From Flavobacterium magnum (GTDB lineage: Bacteria; Bacteroidota; Bacteroidia; Flavobacteriales; Flavobacteriaceae), in contig NZ_CP028811.1 of assembly GCF_003055625.1 (NCBI RefSeq), forward strand, positions 2,418,001 to 2,482,000: a stretch of DNA of 64,000 nt, given 5' to 3'. Positions 17,283 to 26,800 of the stretch are shown here, one piece after another (position 1 is the first letter of the stretch; every line of letters begins with the position of its first letter). A program made the position numbers and the translations under genes. The notes below the pieces were generated by a model. It searched no databases and had not been told where the DNA came from. It saw only the letters and a list, made by a program, of their open reading frames with translations.

Positions 17283-17933
17283 ATGAAAAAGAGAACCGCC
17301 ATTTTATTCCTGTTAGCCAATATGGCTTTATTCAATGCAAACGCGCAGGAAACGACCGCAACAGTAGCTGATAATAGAGAAGCTATCCGCTTCGGGGTAA
17401 AAGCAGGGATTAACCTGTCTAATGTGTATGATGACAACGACAATGATTTCGTCGCTGACAGCAAAGTCGGGTTTGCCGGAGGGGCATTCCTTACAATTCC
17501 GATTGGCCAGGTACTTGGCTTCCAGCCCGAGGTGATGTATTCTGAAAAAGGATTTAAAGTCACCGGATCATTCCTGGGCAGTGATTACGAATACAAAAGG
17601 ACCAACACATACATTGACATCCCGCTTCAGTTGCAATTCAAGGCGAGTCCCGTTTTCTCCATCCTGGCCGGGCCGCAGTTTTCATACCTGATCCAGACGA
17701 AGAATAATTTTAACGACGGCCAGTTTACAAACGAACAGGAAGCAGATATCAACGGCGAAAATTACAAGAAGAATATTTTCGGTTTTACCGTTGGTGCTGA
17801 TTTGAACTTCGACAATTTCGTGATCTCTGCGCGTGGCGCCTGGGACATCAGTAAGACAGACAGCGACGGCGGTTCATCTAACATCAACTACAAGAACCAG
17901 GTGCTGCAACTCGCTGTAGGTTACGCGTTTTAA
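17283..17933 (+). CDS. Outer-membrane beta-barrel protein (PorT/OmpX-like)
   Basis: 216 residues with a signal peptide ending NANAQ. The repeated amphipathic strands are characteristic of the small outer-membrane barrel family in Bacteroidota: FGVKAGINLSNVY, FAGGAFLTIPIG, LGFQPEVMYSEKGFK, IDIPLQLQFK and the terminal LQLAVGYAF ending in Phe. It starts 28 bases after the coiled-coil lipoprotein gene and may be co-expressed with it. The function is not predictable; porin or structural roles are both possible. Confidence 0.85.
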   Translation: MKKRTAILFLLANMALFNANAQETTATVADNREAIRFGVKAGINLSNVYDDNDNDFVADSKVGFAGGAFLTIPIGQVLGFQPEVMYSEKGFKVTGSFLGSDYEYKRTNTYIDIPLQLQFKASPVFSILAGPQFSYLIQTKNNFNDGQFTNEQEADINGENYKKNIFGFTVGADLNFDNFVISARGAWDISKTDSDGGSSNINYKNQVLQLAVGYAF

Positions 17934-17990
17934 GGGAAATTTTGCTATAGAAAATAATTATAATCATTCATTAATTTAAATACAACTAAG

Positions 17991-18278
17991 ATGAGTACAG
18001 GTAAAGTAGTTTTAGGAGCGCTGGCCGGATTGGCAGCAGGAGCAGTTTTGGGAATCTTGTTCGCACCGGATAAAGGTTCGGCAACACGCGGAAAAATCGC
18101 CAAAAAAGGAAAAGATTCTGTTGACGGCTTGAAGCAGAAATACACTGATGTAATCGACCAGATTTCATCGCGTTTTGAATCAGTAAAGGACCGCGCGTCA
18201 GACTTTTATGAAGAAGGAAAAGAAATCGCTTCAGAAGCCAGGTCGAGTGCTGCCAGCGCTGCAAACGCGGTAAAATAA
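17991..18278 (+). CDS. YtxH domain protein
   Basis: 95 residues. The N-terminal membrane helix with small residues (LGALAGLAAGAVLGILFAP) followed by DKGSATRGKIAKKGKD is the hallmark of YtxH/gas-vesicle-like stress proteins. The rest is an amphipathic helix rich in Lys, Glu, Ser and Ala. Such proteins are usually membrane-associated and induced by general stress. It heads a three-gene set (YtxH, holin-like, 121-residue protein) spaced 7 bases and -14 bases, which suggests one operon. Confidence 0.88.
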   Translation: MSTGKVVLGALAGLAAGAVLGILFAPDKGSATRGKIAKKGKDSVDGLKQKYTDVIDQISSRFESVKDRASDFYEEGKEIASEARSSAASAANAVK

Positions 18279-18285
18279 TTATTAA

Positions 18286-18663
18286 ATGTCAGGAATTATG
18301 AAAGATAAAGTAGTGCTGGTCAGCGAACTTTTTGACAAGGCAGAGCAGTATGGTAAAACCACAATACAGCTTTACCGCCTTAAAGCCATTGATAAAATCA
18401 CTGACGTTTTTGCGTCTGTGGCTTCCAGGATCATCATTGCGGTCAGCATTGCTTTATTTTTCTTTTTGCTGACCATCGGTTTGTCGCTGTATATCGGCGA
18501 TCTGCTGGGGAAATCGTATTACGGTTTCTTTGTCATGGCAGGTTTTTACGTAGTCGTAACCGCCATTCTGGTTTTCATCCGAAAAAAATACATTGAACTC
18601 CGTTTCAATAATTATGTAATCAAGGAAATCTTTAAAGAAAAAAAACGCGATGCAACCAATTAA
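18286..18663 (+). CDS. Holin-superfamily membrane protein (putative phage holin-like, DUF1469 type)
   Basis: 125 residues with two adjacent membrane helices (ASRIIIAVSIALFFFLLTIG and GFFVMAGFYVVVTAILVF) between an amphipathic N-terminal helix and a basic C-terminal tail. This matches the widespread Act-holin/DUF1469 layout. Despite the name the family is chromosomal and mostly found beside YtxH genes, so a phage origin is not implied. The start may be 18286 or MKDKVVLV at 18298. It overlaps the next gene by 14 bases. Confidence 0.8.
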   Translation: MSGIMKDKVVLVSELFDKAEQYGKTTIQLYRLKAIDKITDVFASVASRIIIAVSIALFFFLLTIGLSLYIGDLLGKSYYGFFVMAGFYVVVTAILVFIRKKYIELRFNNYVIKEIFKEKKRDATN

Positions 18664-19015
18664 CGACGATTATTCGCTCGGACAGGCGATCAGGGCGATG
18701 GAATTTCAAAGGGAAGCTGAAATGCATGATCTTACATCACATTTCCACCATACCGTAGAGAGCCTCAACCCTAAAAATATCATCAGGGACAAAATCGCGG
18801 ATATTGCCGGCGGATCTACCCTGAAAAATAAGATTATAAAATATGGCGTCGGACTTCTGGGCGGATTTATCGCAAGGAAAGCCATTGTCGGCAAATCACA
18901 TAATTTCTTCAAAAGGATGCTCGGAAACGCCGCGCAGGCAGCCGTTTCAGGAATGATCCTCAAAGCGCCGCTTACGCCGAAAACCAGGCACGAATCCGAT
19001 TCCCTGATGGATTGA
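18650..19015 (+). CDS. Hypothetical protein of the YtxH/holin operon
   Basis: 121 residues starting inside the end of the holin-like gene. Residues 1-60 are polar and helical, followed by a Gly-rich hydrophobic segment (IKYGVGLLGGFIARKAIVG) that may insert into the membrane, then a basic patch and a polar tail. No named family is recognised. Its 14-base overlap with the upstream gene indicates coupled translation and a shared role at the membrane. Confidence 0.75.
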   Translation: MQPINDDYSLGQAIRAMEFQREAEMHDLTSHFHHTVESLNPKNIIRDKIADIAGGSTLKNKIIKYGVGLLGGFIARKAIVGKSHNFFKRMLGNAAQAAVSGMILKAPLTPKTRHESDSLMD

Positions 19016-19089
19016 TCCAACCCCGAACCATTGGCGAAAGTTTTTTTCGTACGGGAACTTTTCTTACATTGTTCATCCAAAAATTGCTG

Positions 19090-20961
19090 ATGCCATCAAA
19101 ATACCCCTCTCTTTTATTGCTGTTGTTTTTCCTCTGCGTAAGCGTCTCAGCCCAGGTTAAGCCGGCCGTGAAGGATTCTGCGGCGATGTACAGGAAAATC
19201 GAGAAGTATTCGAAACGCAGCAAGTTCATGAAGGCCATGCACAAACTGATTTTCGAACCTACGGAAGTCAAAAAATCAAACCCGATCCGCAAGCCGCGGA
19301 AAAGAAAATACAAAGCCTTTGAAGGCAAGATCATCCGAAAGATTGAGGTCACGACCCTGGATCCTTTCGGATATTCTGTTACAGATACCACCAAACGGCC
19401 AAAAAACTGGGCCGAAAAAGCAGGAAACCGGTTTCATATCAAGTCCAGCCAACTTGCCATTAAAAATATACTGCTCATAAAGAGGAATCGGCCGCTCGAT
19501 ACACTACTGGTTCGGGAATCCGAGCGTTTGGTACGTTCCCAGCGTTTTGTAAGCACAGTACTGATTGACGCTGAACCCATTCCCGGAAGTCCTGATTCGG
19601 TCGACGTCTACGTACGCGTACTCGATTCATGGAGTCTTATTCCGCGTGGTTCTTTATCGAGTACCCGGACGACTATCGAACTCGACGAACGCAATTTTCT
19701 GGGCTCGGGTCATCAGTTCGAGAACAAGTTCACCAACCGGATTGAGGATGGCAAAAACGCATACCGTATGAAATATACGGTACCGAATATCCTCAATACA
19801 TTCGTGAGGACTACGGCGTTGTACCAGATAGATCTCGACGGCTATTACGGAAAAAGCCTCAATATTGAACGGCCGTTTTATTCGCCGTATGCCAAATGGG
19901 CGGGCGGTGTGTATATCGATCAGCAATTCCGCAGGGATTCCCTGCCTGATAAGAATATGGCTTACGCGAGCCAAAACCTTAAATATTATTCGCAGGATTA
20001 CTGGGGCGGACACGCCATCAGGATTTTCAACGGAAATACCGAGGATGAGCGGACCACAAACCTGATACTGTCCGCACGCGCGCTGCATGTGCAATTTCGT
20101 GAGAGCCCCGCTGCGGCATATGACTCAATTAATTTTTTCAGCGGCGAGAAGCTCTACCTGGCCGGTATCGGGATATCGTCACGGCAGTTCGTCGAGGACA
20201 AGTACCTGTTTAACTACGGCATAGTGGAAGACGTGCCGGTAGGCAAGATTTACGGTATTACGGGAGGCTACCAGTTTAAGAACGGCAGCAAACGGCCCTA
20301 TGTCGGCGCGCGGGCATCTTACGGCAATTATTTTAAATTCGGTTACCTGAGCACCAATTTTGAATACGGCACTTTTTTTAATGAGGGGAAGGCAGAGCAA
20401 ACGGCCTTCTCATTCCAGGCAACTTATTTCACAAACCTTTTAGAAAGCGGAAAGTGGAAATTCCGGCAGTTCATCAAGCCTCAATTGATTTTAGGGACTA
20501 ACCGGCTTAACTCGATCGGCGACCGATTGACGATAAATGAAAGCAGTGGCTTCCAGGGGAACTACGGCGCCGGTTTTCAGGGAAGTAACAGTGCCGGTAT
20601 TCAGGGTTTTAACAGCGCGGTTTATGGTACCAAAAAATTGGTGCTGGCTTTGCAGACGCAGGCTTATTCGCCTTGGAATCTTTGGGGTTTCCGATTGAAC
20701 CCCTACCTGAACTATACCGCTGCGATGATTGGCGATGACCGCGTCGGACTGTCTAAAAGCAAGGTGTATTCGAGTTTGGGCATCGGACTGATCATCAGTA
20801 ATGACTATCTGGTGTTCAGTTCGTTCCAGCTGTCATTGGCGTACTACCCAACCATTCCGGGCGAAGGAACTAATCTCACCAAGACCAATACATTCGAGAC
20901 GGAGGATTTTGGCTTACAGGATTTTGAATTTGGAAAGCCGCGCACGATTATTTACAAATAG
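19090..20961 (+). CDS. Outer-membrane protein with POTRA-like N-terminus and beta-barrel (BamA/TamA-like)
   Basis: 623 residues from the ATG at 19090 (MPSKYPSLLL); the longer frame begins at a TTG and lacks a signal-like start. The signal peptide ends VSAQ. Residues ~70-200 resemble a POTRA module (GKIIRKIEVTTLDPFGYS, then RFVSTVLIDAEPIPGSPDSV). The remaining ~400 residues are strand-rich with aromatic ends, as in an Omp85-type barrel. Residues 487-510 carry three degenerate eight-residue repeats. It may insert or translocate outer-membrane components, but could be a paralog of unknown cargo. It lies 92 bases before an LTA-synthase-like gene. Confidence 0.78.
   Translation: MPSKYPSLLLLLFFLCVSVSAQVKPAVKDSAAMYRKIEKYSKRSKFMKAMHKLIFEPTEVKKSNPIRKPRKRKYKAFEGKIIRKIEVTTLDPFGYSVTDTTKRPKNWAEKAGNRFHIKSSQLAIKNILLIKRNRPLDTLLVRESERLVRSQRFVSTVLIDAEPIPGSPDSVDVYVRVLDSWSLIPRGSLSSTRTTIELDERNFLGSGHQFENKFTNRIEDGKNAYRMKYTVPNILNTFVRTTALYQIDLDGYYGKSLNIERPFYSPYAKWAGGVYIDQQFRRDSLPDKNMAYASQNLKYYSQDYWGGHAIRIFNGNTEDERTTNLILSARALHVQFRESPAAAYDSINFFSGEKLYLAGIGISSRQFVEDKYLFNYGIVEDVPVGKIYGITGGYQFKNGSKRPYVGARASYGNYFKFGYLSTNFEYGTFFNEGKAEQTAFSFQATYFTNLLESGKWKFRQFIKPQLILGTNRLNSIGDRLTINESSGFQGNYGAGFQGSNSAGIQGFNSAVYGTKKLVLALQTQAYSPWNLWGFRLNPYLNYTAAMIGDDRVGLSKSKVYSSLGIGLIISNDYLVFSSFQLSLAYYPTIPGEGTNLTKTNTFETEDFGLQDFEFGKPRTIIYK
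20548..20619 (+). repeat. Three in-frame 24-base repeats in the barrel gene
   Basis: The codons translate to GFQGNYGA, GFQGSNSA and GIQGFNSA in tandem. They would lengthen one loop or strand pair of the outer-membrane barrel by multiples of eight residues. Confidence 0.7.
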
Positions 20962-21023
20962 TCGGGTACAAACGGAAAACGGCTGATCCGATGTGCCGCC
21001 GTAGCAAGCGTAAATTTTCTATT

Positions 21024-21033
21024 TTTGCATTCC
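21024..21033 (+). promoter_or_regulatory. -7 box region (TATTTTTG) for the LTA-synthase-like gene
   Basis: A TAnnTTTG-type element lies inside the 5' extension of the longer reading frame and about 25 bases before the ATG at 21054. It favours 21054 over 20991 as the start. Confidence 0.4.
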
Positions 21034-21053
21034 GTAACCCAAACTGTGTATCA

Positions 21054-22985
21054 ATGTCCAGATTCCCCAGACTCCAGGAATATAAAGCCTTGTTTTACCG
21101 TATCCTGCTGGCCTACGTCTTTTACTTCGTGGCCAGACTGTTGTTTTACTGGTACAACGCCACACTAATCCCGATAGATGGCCCGTGGGAATTCCTGACG
21201 CTTTACTATCATGGGCTCGCGTTTGACACTACCGCCATCCTTTACGTAAATGCGCTGTTCATAGTATTTTCGATCCTGCCATTTACCGTGAATACCCGTC
21301 CGGGGTACCAGAAATTCCTTTTTTACCTGTATTTTATTACAAACCTGATCGCATACGCTGCCAACTTCATCGACTTTATTTACTACCGATTTAATTTTGG
21401 AAGATCGACAGTGGCCATCACCGATTCAATAGCGCATGAATCCAATAAGGCTTTGCTTTTCTGGAACTTCCTCACAGGATACTGGCACGTATTTCTGTTG
21501 TTTTTTGTCATGGCCGGACTTTGGATCTGTTTGTACAGGAAATTCAAAGTGAAGCCGGACCGTATCTTGTTTTACGGGCGGTATTTCGTTGCTTCGGTCG
21601 TCGCGTTCCTGGCGATAACCGCACTGACAATTGGCGGTATACGCGGCGATTTTAAGAAAAGCACCCGACCGATCAACCTCATTGATGCCAGCCGTTACGT
21701 ACGTGTTGCGAGCCAGGCAGATATTGTGATGAACACGCCTTTCGCCATTATCCGAACCATGTTCAGCAACAGTTTTAAAAAAATTAACCTGGTTTCCAAT
21801 TCCGATATTGAGGCATTGGTGGTGCCTGTAAAACAATACCACAACAACCCGCCGTCAAAGCCGAATGTCGTCATTTTCATACTCGAGAGCAACGCCCGGG
21901 AGTATTACGGATGCCTCAATAAAAATACGCAAATCCCCAACTATCGGGGGTACACGCCTTTTGTAGATTCACTCGCACAGCACAGCCTGATTTTTACCAA
22001 TGCCTATTCGAACGGGCACAAGTCAATCCATGCGGTATCATCAATACTCGCAGGGATACCATCGTTTAAAGACGCATTTACGTCATCACCATACCCGAAA
22101 CAACCCACGGAATCCCTGGTCTCTACACTTGAAAGTGAAGGGTATGCCACGTCTTTTTTCCATGGCGCACCAAACGGGTCGATGGGCTTCCTGGGATATT
22201 CGAATATTTTGGGCACAGATCGGTATTTTGGCAAAACGGAATACAATAATGACGATGATTTTGACGGGGTATGGGGCATCTGGGATGAACCTTTTTTCCA
22301 GTTTTTTGATCGTGAACTCAACAAGCAAAACCAACCTTTTTTAGCAACCCTGTTTTCGGTTTCCTCGCACGAACCGTACAAAGTCCCTGCCAAATACGAA
22401 GGTAAATTCCCGAAAGGTGACGTAAATATCCACCAATGCATAGGCTACACGGATTATGCGTTGAAGCAATTTTTTGCAAAGGCCAAATCGCAACCCTGGT
22501 TCCGGAACACGATATTTATTCTCGTCGGCGATCATGGCAACACCGTCTTTTACGATGAATACAAAAAGGAATTTAACCGCAACGCCGTAGCAATGATGAT
22601 CTATCGTCCGGACGGCAAATATGCTGGCGTGAATGATGATTTTGCACAGCAGATCGACCTGTATCCGACGGTTTTGGATATGATCGGATATAGCAAACCG
22701 TTCAGAAGTTGGGGGAGGAGCCTCATCAGTGATACCAAAGTGCCGCCGTTTGTCATCAAGTATTCGGCCAATCTGTATCAGATGATGTCCGGCAATTACA
22801 TCTGCACTTTTGACGGAAAAAAAGCCGTCGGTTTTTATGCGAAAACCGACAAAGGCATGGAACACAACCTGATCTCAAAGCGCAATCCGGAAATGAACCT
22901 GCTCGAACGGCGTTGTAAAGCATTCCTTCAGGATTATATGGAACGGGTTATCGATAAGCGACTGGGCGGCAGTACGATGAGATGA
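21054..22985 (+). CDS. LTA synthase family membrane sulfatase
   Basis: 643 residues from MSRFPRLQEY. Five N-terminal membrane helices (to about residue 210) precede a large periplasmic sulfatase-fold domain. In that domain VVIFILESNAREYY carries the first metal ligands, SNGHKSIHAVSSILAG supplies the Thr/Ser nucleophile region, and LVGDHGNT contains the conserved Asp-His pair. In other bacteria such enzymes transfer glycerol-phosphate or phosphoethanolamine to envelope glycans. Bacteroidota lack lipoteichoic acid, so the acceptor here is unknown. It abuts the convergent DUF3667 gene with 3 bases between stops. Confidence 0.87.
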   Translation: MSRFPRLQEYKALFYRILLAYVFYFVARLLFYWYNATLIPIDGPWEFLTLYYHGLAFDTTAILYVNALFIVFSILPFTVNTRPGYQKFLFYLYFITNLIAYAANFIDFIYYRFNFGRSTVAITDSIAHESNKALLFWNFLTGYWHVFLLFFVMAGLWICLYRKFKVKPDRILFYGRYFVASVVAFLAITALTIGGIRGDFKKSTRPINLIDASRYVRVASQADIVMNTPFAIIRTMFSNSFKKINLVSNSDIEALVVPVKQYHNNPPSKPNVVIFILESNAREYYGCLNKNTQIPNYRGYTPFVDSLAQHSLIFTNAYSNGHKSIHAVSSILAGIPSFKDAFTSSPYPKQPTESLVSTLESEGYATSFFHGAPNGSMGFLGYSNILGTDRYFGKTEYNNDDDFDGVWGIWDEPFFQFFDRELNKQNQPFLATLFSVSSHEPYKVPAKYEGKFPKGDVNIHQCIGYTDYALKQFFAKAKSQPWFRNTIFILVGDHGNTVFYDEYKKEFNRNAVAMMIYRPDGKYAGVNDDFAQQIDLYPTVLDMIGYSKPFRSWGRSLISDTKVPPFVIKYSANLYQMMSGNYICTFDGKKAVGFYAKTDKGMEHNLISKRNPEMNLLERRCKAFLQDYMERVIDKRLGGSTMR

Positions 22986-22988
22986 TGA

Positions 22989-23759
22989 TCAGAAACTTAC
23001 CGTGCCTTTAAATCCGCTGAGAAAAGCCAACACAACGCCCAGCGTAAAAACCATCAAAATGATGGAAAGGATGTAAAACACAATCAACCGCCAAAGTTTA
23101 CCCCACCATTTGTAAATTCCTTTCGTTGCATTTGCATACACCCACGAAGGATAAAAGAACATGGTCAGCAGGATCAGGAGTACGGCATAATCAGCGGCAT
23201 CGGGCATGCCTGGCAATTGCACCAGAAAAGCTACGGTAAAAAAGGCCAATCCGATAACCAGTTCACCCAATAGACAAATGCCGCCTAATATGAGGTGTTC
23301 TGCAAGGTTCAGTTTCAGTCTGCCGAATACAATATATGCCGATAGTCCTACAATCGGGACGATGCCCAGTAGGATGAATTTAATATTGTCCCTGAAAAAA
23401 CCGGAGGCATCGTAGGAACCGTCGGGAAGTTTCCGTTGTACATGCTCCTCGGGTAAAAAACTATCGTAAAAGTGGTTCAGCACGATATTCAATCCGATAA
23501 TAAGCAAGCACAGGTAGAACACGTTGTAATACCTGATGCGTTTCCCTGAGATATAATCCAATGCGGCTTGTCCCGGCCTTACGAAAGCCTCCCTGATTGT
23601 AAATAATATGCCGCGCTCTAAATGCCATACGCCATGAAGAAAATCATGCAGCAGAAAATGTTTCAGGACAATGCGGTGCGTATCGGTCTTTTGCCCGCAA
23701 TCAGGACAGAATTTGCTGTGTACAAGCTTGCCGCAATTCAGGCAGGAGTTATGGTGCAT
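22989..23759 (-). CDS. DUF3667 domain membrane protein
   Basis: 256 residues. An N-terminal zinc ribbon (CLNCGKLVHSKFCPDCGQ) is followed by the DUF3667 stretch containing HDFLHGVWHLERGILFTIRE and ISGKRIRYYNVFYLCLLI. Five hydrophobic helices follow, the last near the C-terminus. The zinc ribbon faces the cytoplasm by the positive-inside rule. Function is unknown. A second, longer member is encoded at 34191-35285. It is separated from the upstream purL gene by a terminator hairpin at 23786-23815. Confidence 0.85.
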   Translation of the reverse strand: MHHNSCLNCGKLVHSKFCPDCGQKTDTHRIVLKHFLLHDFLHGVWHLERGILFTIREAFVRPGQAALDYISGKRIRYYNVFYLCLLIIGLNIVLNHFYDSFLPEEHVQRKLPDGSYDASGFFRDNIKFILLGIVPIVGLSAYIVFGRLKLNLAEHLILGGICLLGELVIGLAFFTVAFLVQLPGMPDAADYAVLLILLTMFFYPSWVYANATKGIYKWWGKLWRLIVFYILSIILMVFTLGVVLAFLSGFKGTVSF

Positions 23760-23785
23760 CGTTCGGGAATATGGGCTAAAAATAG

Positions 23786-23815
23786 AAAAAGGCTTTGATT
23801 AATGAAAGCCTTTTT
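23786..23815. terminator. Hairpin terminator downstream of purL
   Basis: AAAAAGGCTTT pairs with AAAGCCTTTTT around a GATTAATG loop, giving a T tract on both strands. It lies between purL and the DUF3667 gene. Confidence 0.8.
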
Positions 23816-23867
23816 AAACGATTTTCAGGTTCTCAGATGTTGAAAATACGAAAATCAAGCCGCATGA

Positions 23868-26800
23868 TTATTTCTCCAGCCAAAGCCGCGCGTTCACAAA
23901 CGCCTGGTGCCAGGGTGACACTTCATCCCGTCGTCCTTCGGGATAATGCGCCCAGTTCCATTGGAACGTCGATCGCTCAATATGGGGCATCATGACCAGG
24001 TGGCGTCCGTCGTCGCTGGACATCATCGCAATGTCGAAGTGCGAGCCGTTTGGATTGGCAGGATAGCCTTCGTAAGCGTATTTGGCCACAACGTGATATC
24101 GGTTTTCGCCGTATGGCAGTTCAAATTTTCCTTCGCCATGCGAAATCCACACACCGAGGGTACTTCCGGCCAGTGACGACAGCATCACCGAGTTATTTTC
24201 GTGGATTTTTACCGACGTAAACGCGCTTTCGTGCTTGTGGGAATCGTTATGCCTCATTTTTGGTTTTTCCGAATGATCCGGATTGATCAGCCCCAGTTCA
24301 ATGAACAGTTGGCAGCCGTTGCAGATGCCTACCGATAAAGTATCTTCCCTTTTGAAAAAATTACCAAGTGCGGCCTTTGCTTTTTCGTTGTATAAAAAAG
24401 CGCCTGCCCAGCCTTTAGCCGATCCCAGGACATCGGAATTTGAAAATCCGCCGACTGCACCAATGAATTTTATGTCTTCAAGGGTTTCGCGTCCTGAAAT
24501 CAGGTCGGTCATGTGCACGTCCTTGACATCAAAACCTGCGAGATACATCGCGTTGGCCATCTCGCGTTCAGAATTGCTTCCCTTTTCCCTGATGATGGCC
24601 GCCTTCGGACGTGGCTTGAACGGATCGACAACCGGTTTTTTCCCATCAAAGTCCTTAGGGAAAATAAATTTCAGTGGCTGGTTCTTGTAATTTTCGAAAC
24701 GCTCCTTTGCTTTCTTCCGGCCGGATTGCCGCTGGTCGAGTAAATATGAGGTTTGATACCAAACGTCCCTGGTCTGCGCGATATCAAAGCGCAATTGGTC
24801 GCTGTGATTCTTAATCTGCAGGCTGTTGCCGTCAGTCGCCTTTCCGATATTAAATACTGCAATCCCATGACTATTGAAAACGCTTTCAATGCGTTCGTCA
24901 GCCTGGAAAACCAAACCGATATTTTCCGAAAAAAGTAACTTTACGGTGTCAACTTCATTGATTGCGGACAGGTCGAGGTTGGCGCCCAGATTGACATCGG
25001 CAAAACACATTTCAAGTAACGTGGTAATCAATCCGCCGCTTCCGATATCGTGTCCGGCCTGAATTTGGCCTTCGCGGATCAATTGCTGCAGGGTATTAAA
25101 CGCCGTTTTGAAATAGTTGGCGTCAAGCACGGTTGGTGCTTCCTGTCCGATCTTGTTTAAGGTCTGCGCCAATGAGGAACCACCCAGTTTGTGACTGTCA
25201 TTGGATAGATTCAGGTAGTATATGTTGCCGCCGTTTTTCCTAAGGACCGGTTCCACGACCGCCGAAATGTCGTTGCAGTTCGCCGCCGCAGAAATGATCA
25301 CGGTGCCTGGCGCGATGACGTCACCATCAGCATACTTCTGTTTCATCGACAATGAATCTTTTCCGGTCGGAATGTTGATCCCCAGCTCAATCGCAAAATC
25401 AGCACACGCCTGTACCGCTTCATACAACCTCGCATCTTCACCTTCATTTTTACAGGGCCACATCCAGTTTGCCGACAGCGATATGCTGCTCAGGCCGTCT
25501 TTCAACGGAGCCCATACAATGTTCGACAAGGCTTCGGCAATCGCATTACGGCTGCCCGCTGCCGGACTGATCAGCGCGGAGAGCGGGGAGTGCCCAATTG
25601 ACGTGGCAATGCCCTCTTGTCCGTTGTAATCCAATGCCATCACACCTACATTGTTCAGCGGCAATTGCAATGGCCCGGCACATTGTTGTTTGGCCACTTT
25701 TCCGCCGACGCAACGGTCTACCTTGTTGGTAAGCCAGTCCTTGCAGGCCACGGCTTCGAGTTGCAGTACGTTCTCGAGGTAAGTTTGGATGTGGCTCACG
25801 TGATAATGCAAATCCTCGTAATGGCGCGCAATCCGACGGTCATTCATGATTACTTTTGGAGAGCTTCCGAACATGTCGTTGAGCGCCAGATCCATGGGTT
25901 TGGCACCTGTTTTTTGGGATTCAAATGTAAATCGGTGCGAACCGGTTACCTCGCCGACGGTGTACATTGGGGCACGTTCGCGTTCGGCCACCCTTTCGAG
26001 CAGCTGCAAATCCGCTTCACCAATCACGAGCCCCATTCTTTCCTGGGATTCGTTGCCGATGATTTCCTTCGCCGAAAGCGTGGGGTCACCAACAGGCAAT
26101 GCATCGAGATCAATGAGTCCGCCGGTTTCCTCGACCAATTCGGAAAGGCAGTTCAAATGGCCGCCTGCACCGTGGTCGTGGATAGAGATGATCGGGTTGT
26201 TGTCGCTTTCGACGAAGGCACGGATGGCATTTGCGGCGCGTTTCTGCATCTCAGGGTTGGAACGCTGGATGGCGTTCAATTCAATTCCGGAACTGAAAGC
26301 GCCTGTATCCGCTGAGGAGACGGCAGCACCGCCCATCCCGATGCGGTAGTTTTCCCCTCCCAGGATTACCACTTTATCACCCTGGGCAGGTTTTTTCTTT
26401 ATCGATTGCTCCGCTTTCCCGTAGCCGATCCCGCCTGCCTGCATGATCACTTTATCATAGCCCAGCCTGCGGCCTGCTTCTTCGTGTTCAAAGGTGAGTA
26501 CAGAGCCGCTGATCAGCGGTTGGCCGAATTTATTTCCGAAGTCGGATGCACCATTTGATGCTTTGATCAGTATGTCAATCGGGGTTTGGTACAGCCATTT
26601 TCGCTCCGGCATGCCATTTTCCCACTCCCGGTTTTGGTTGAGCCTGGAATAGGCCGTCATATACACGGCTGTTCCCGCGAGTGGCAAGGAGCCCTGCCCT
26701 CCGGCCAGCCTGTCGCGGATTTCACCGCCTGACCCGGTCGCTGCGCCATTGAACGGTTCGACGGTTGTGGGGAAATTGTGGGTTTCCGCTTTCAACGAGA

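Noticed and set aside
18286..18663. Possible prophage because of a holin-like gene
   Set aside because: No other phage gene is present, and this family is normally chromosomal next to YtxH genes.
25617..26315. 232-codon plus-strand frame
   Set aside because: Antisense to purL and without protein-like composition.
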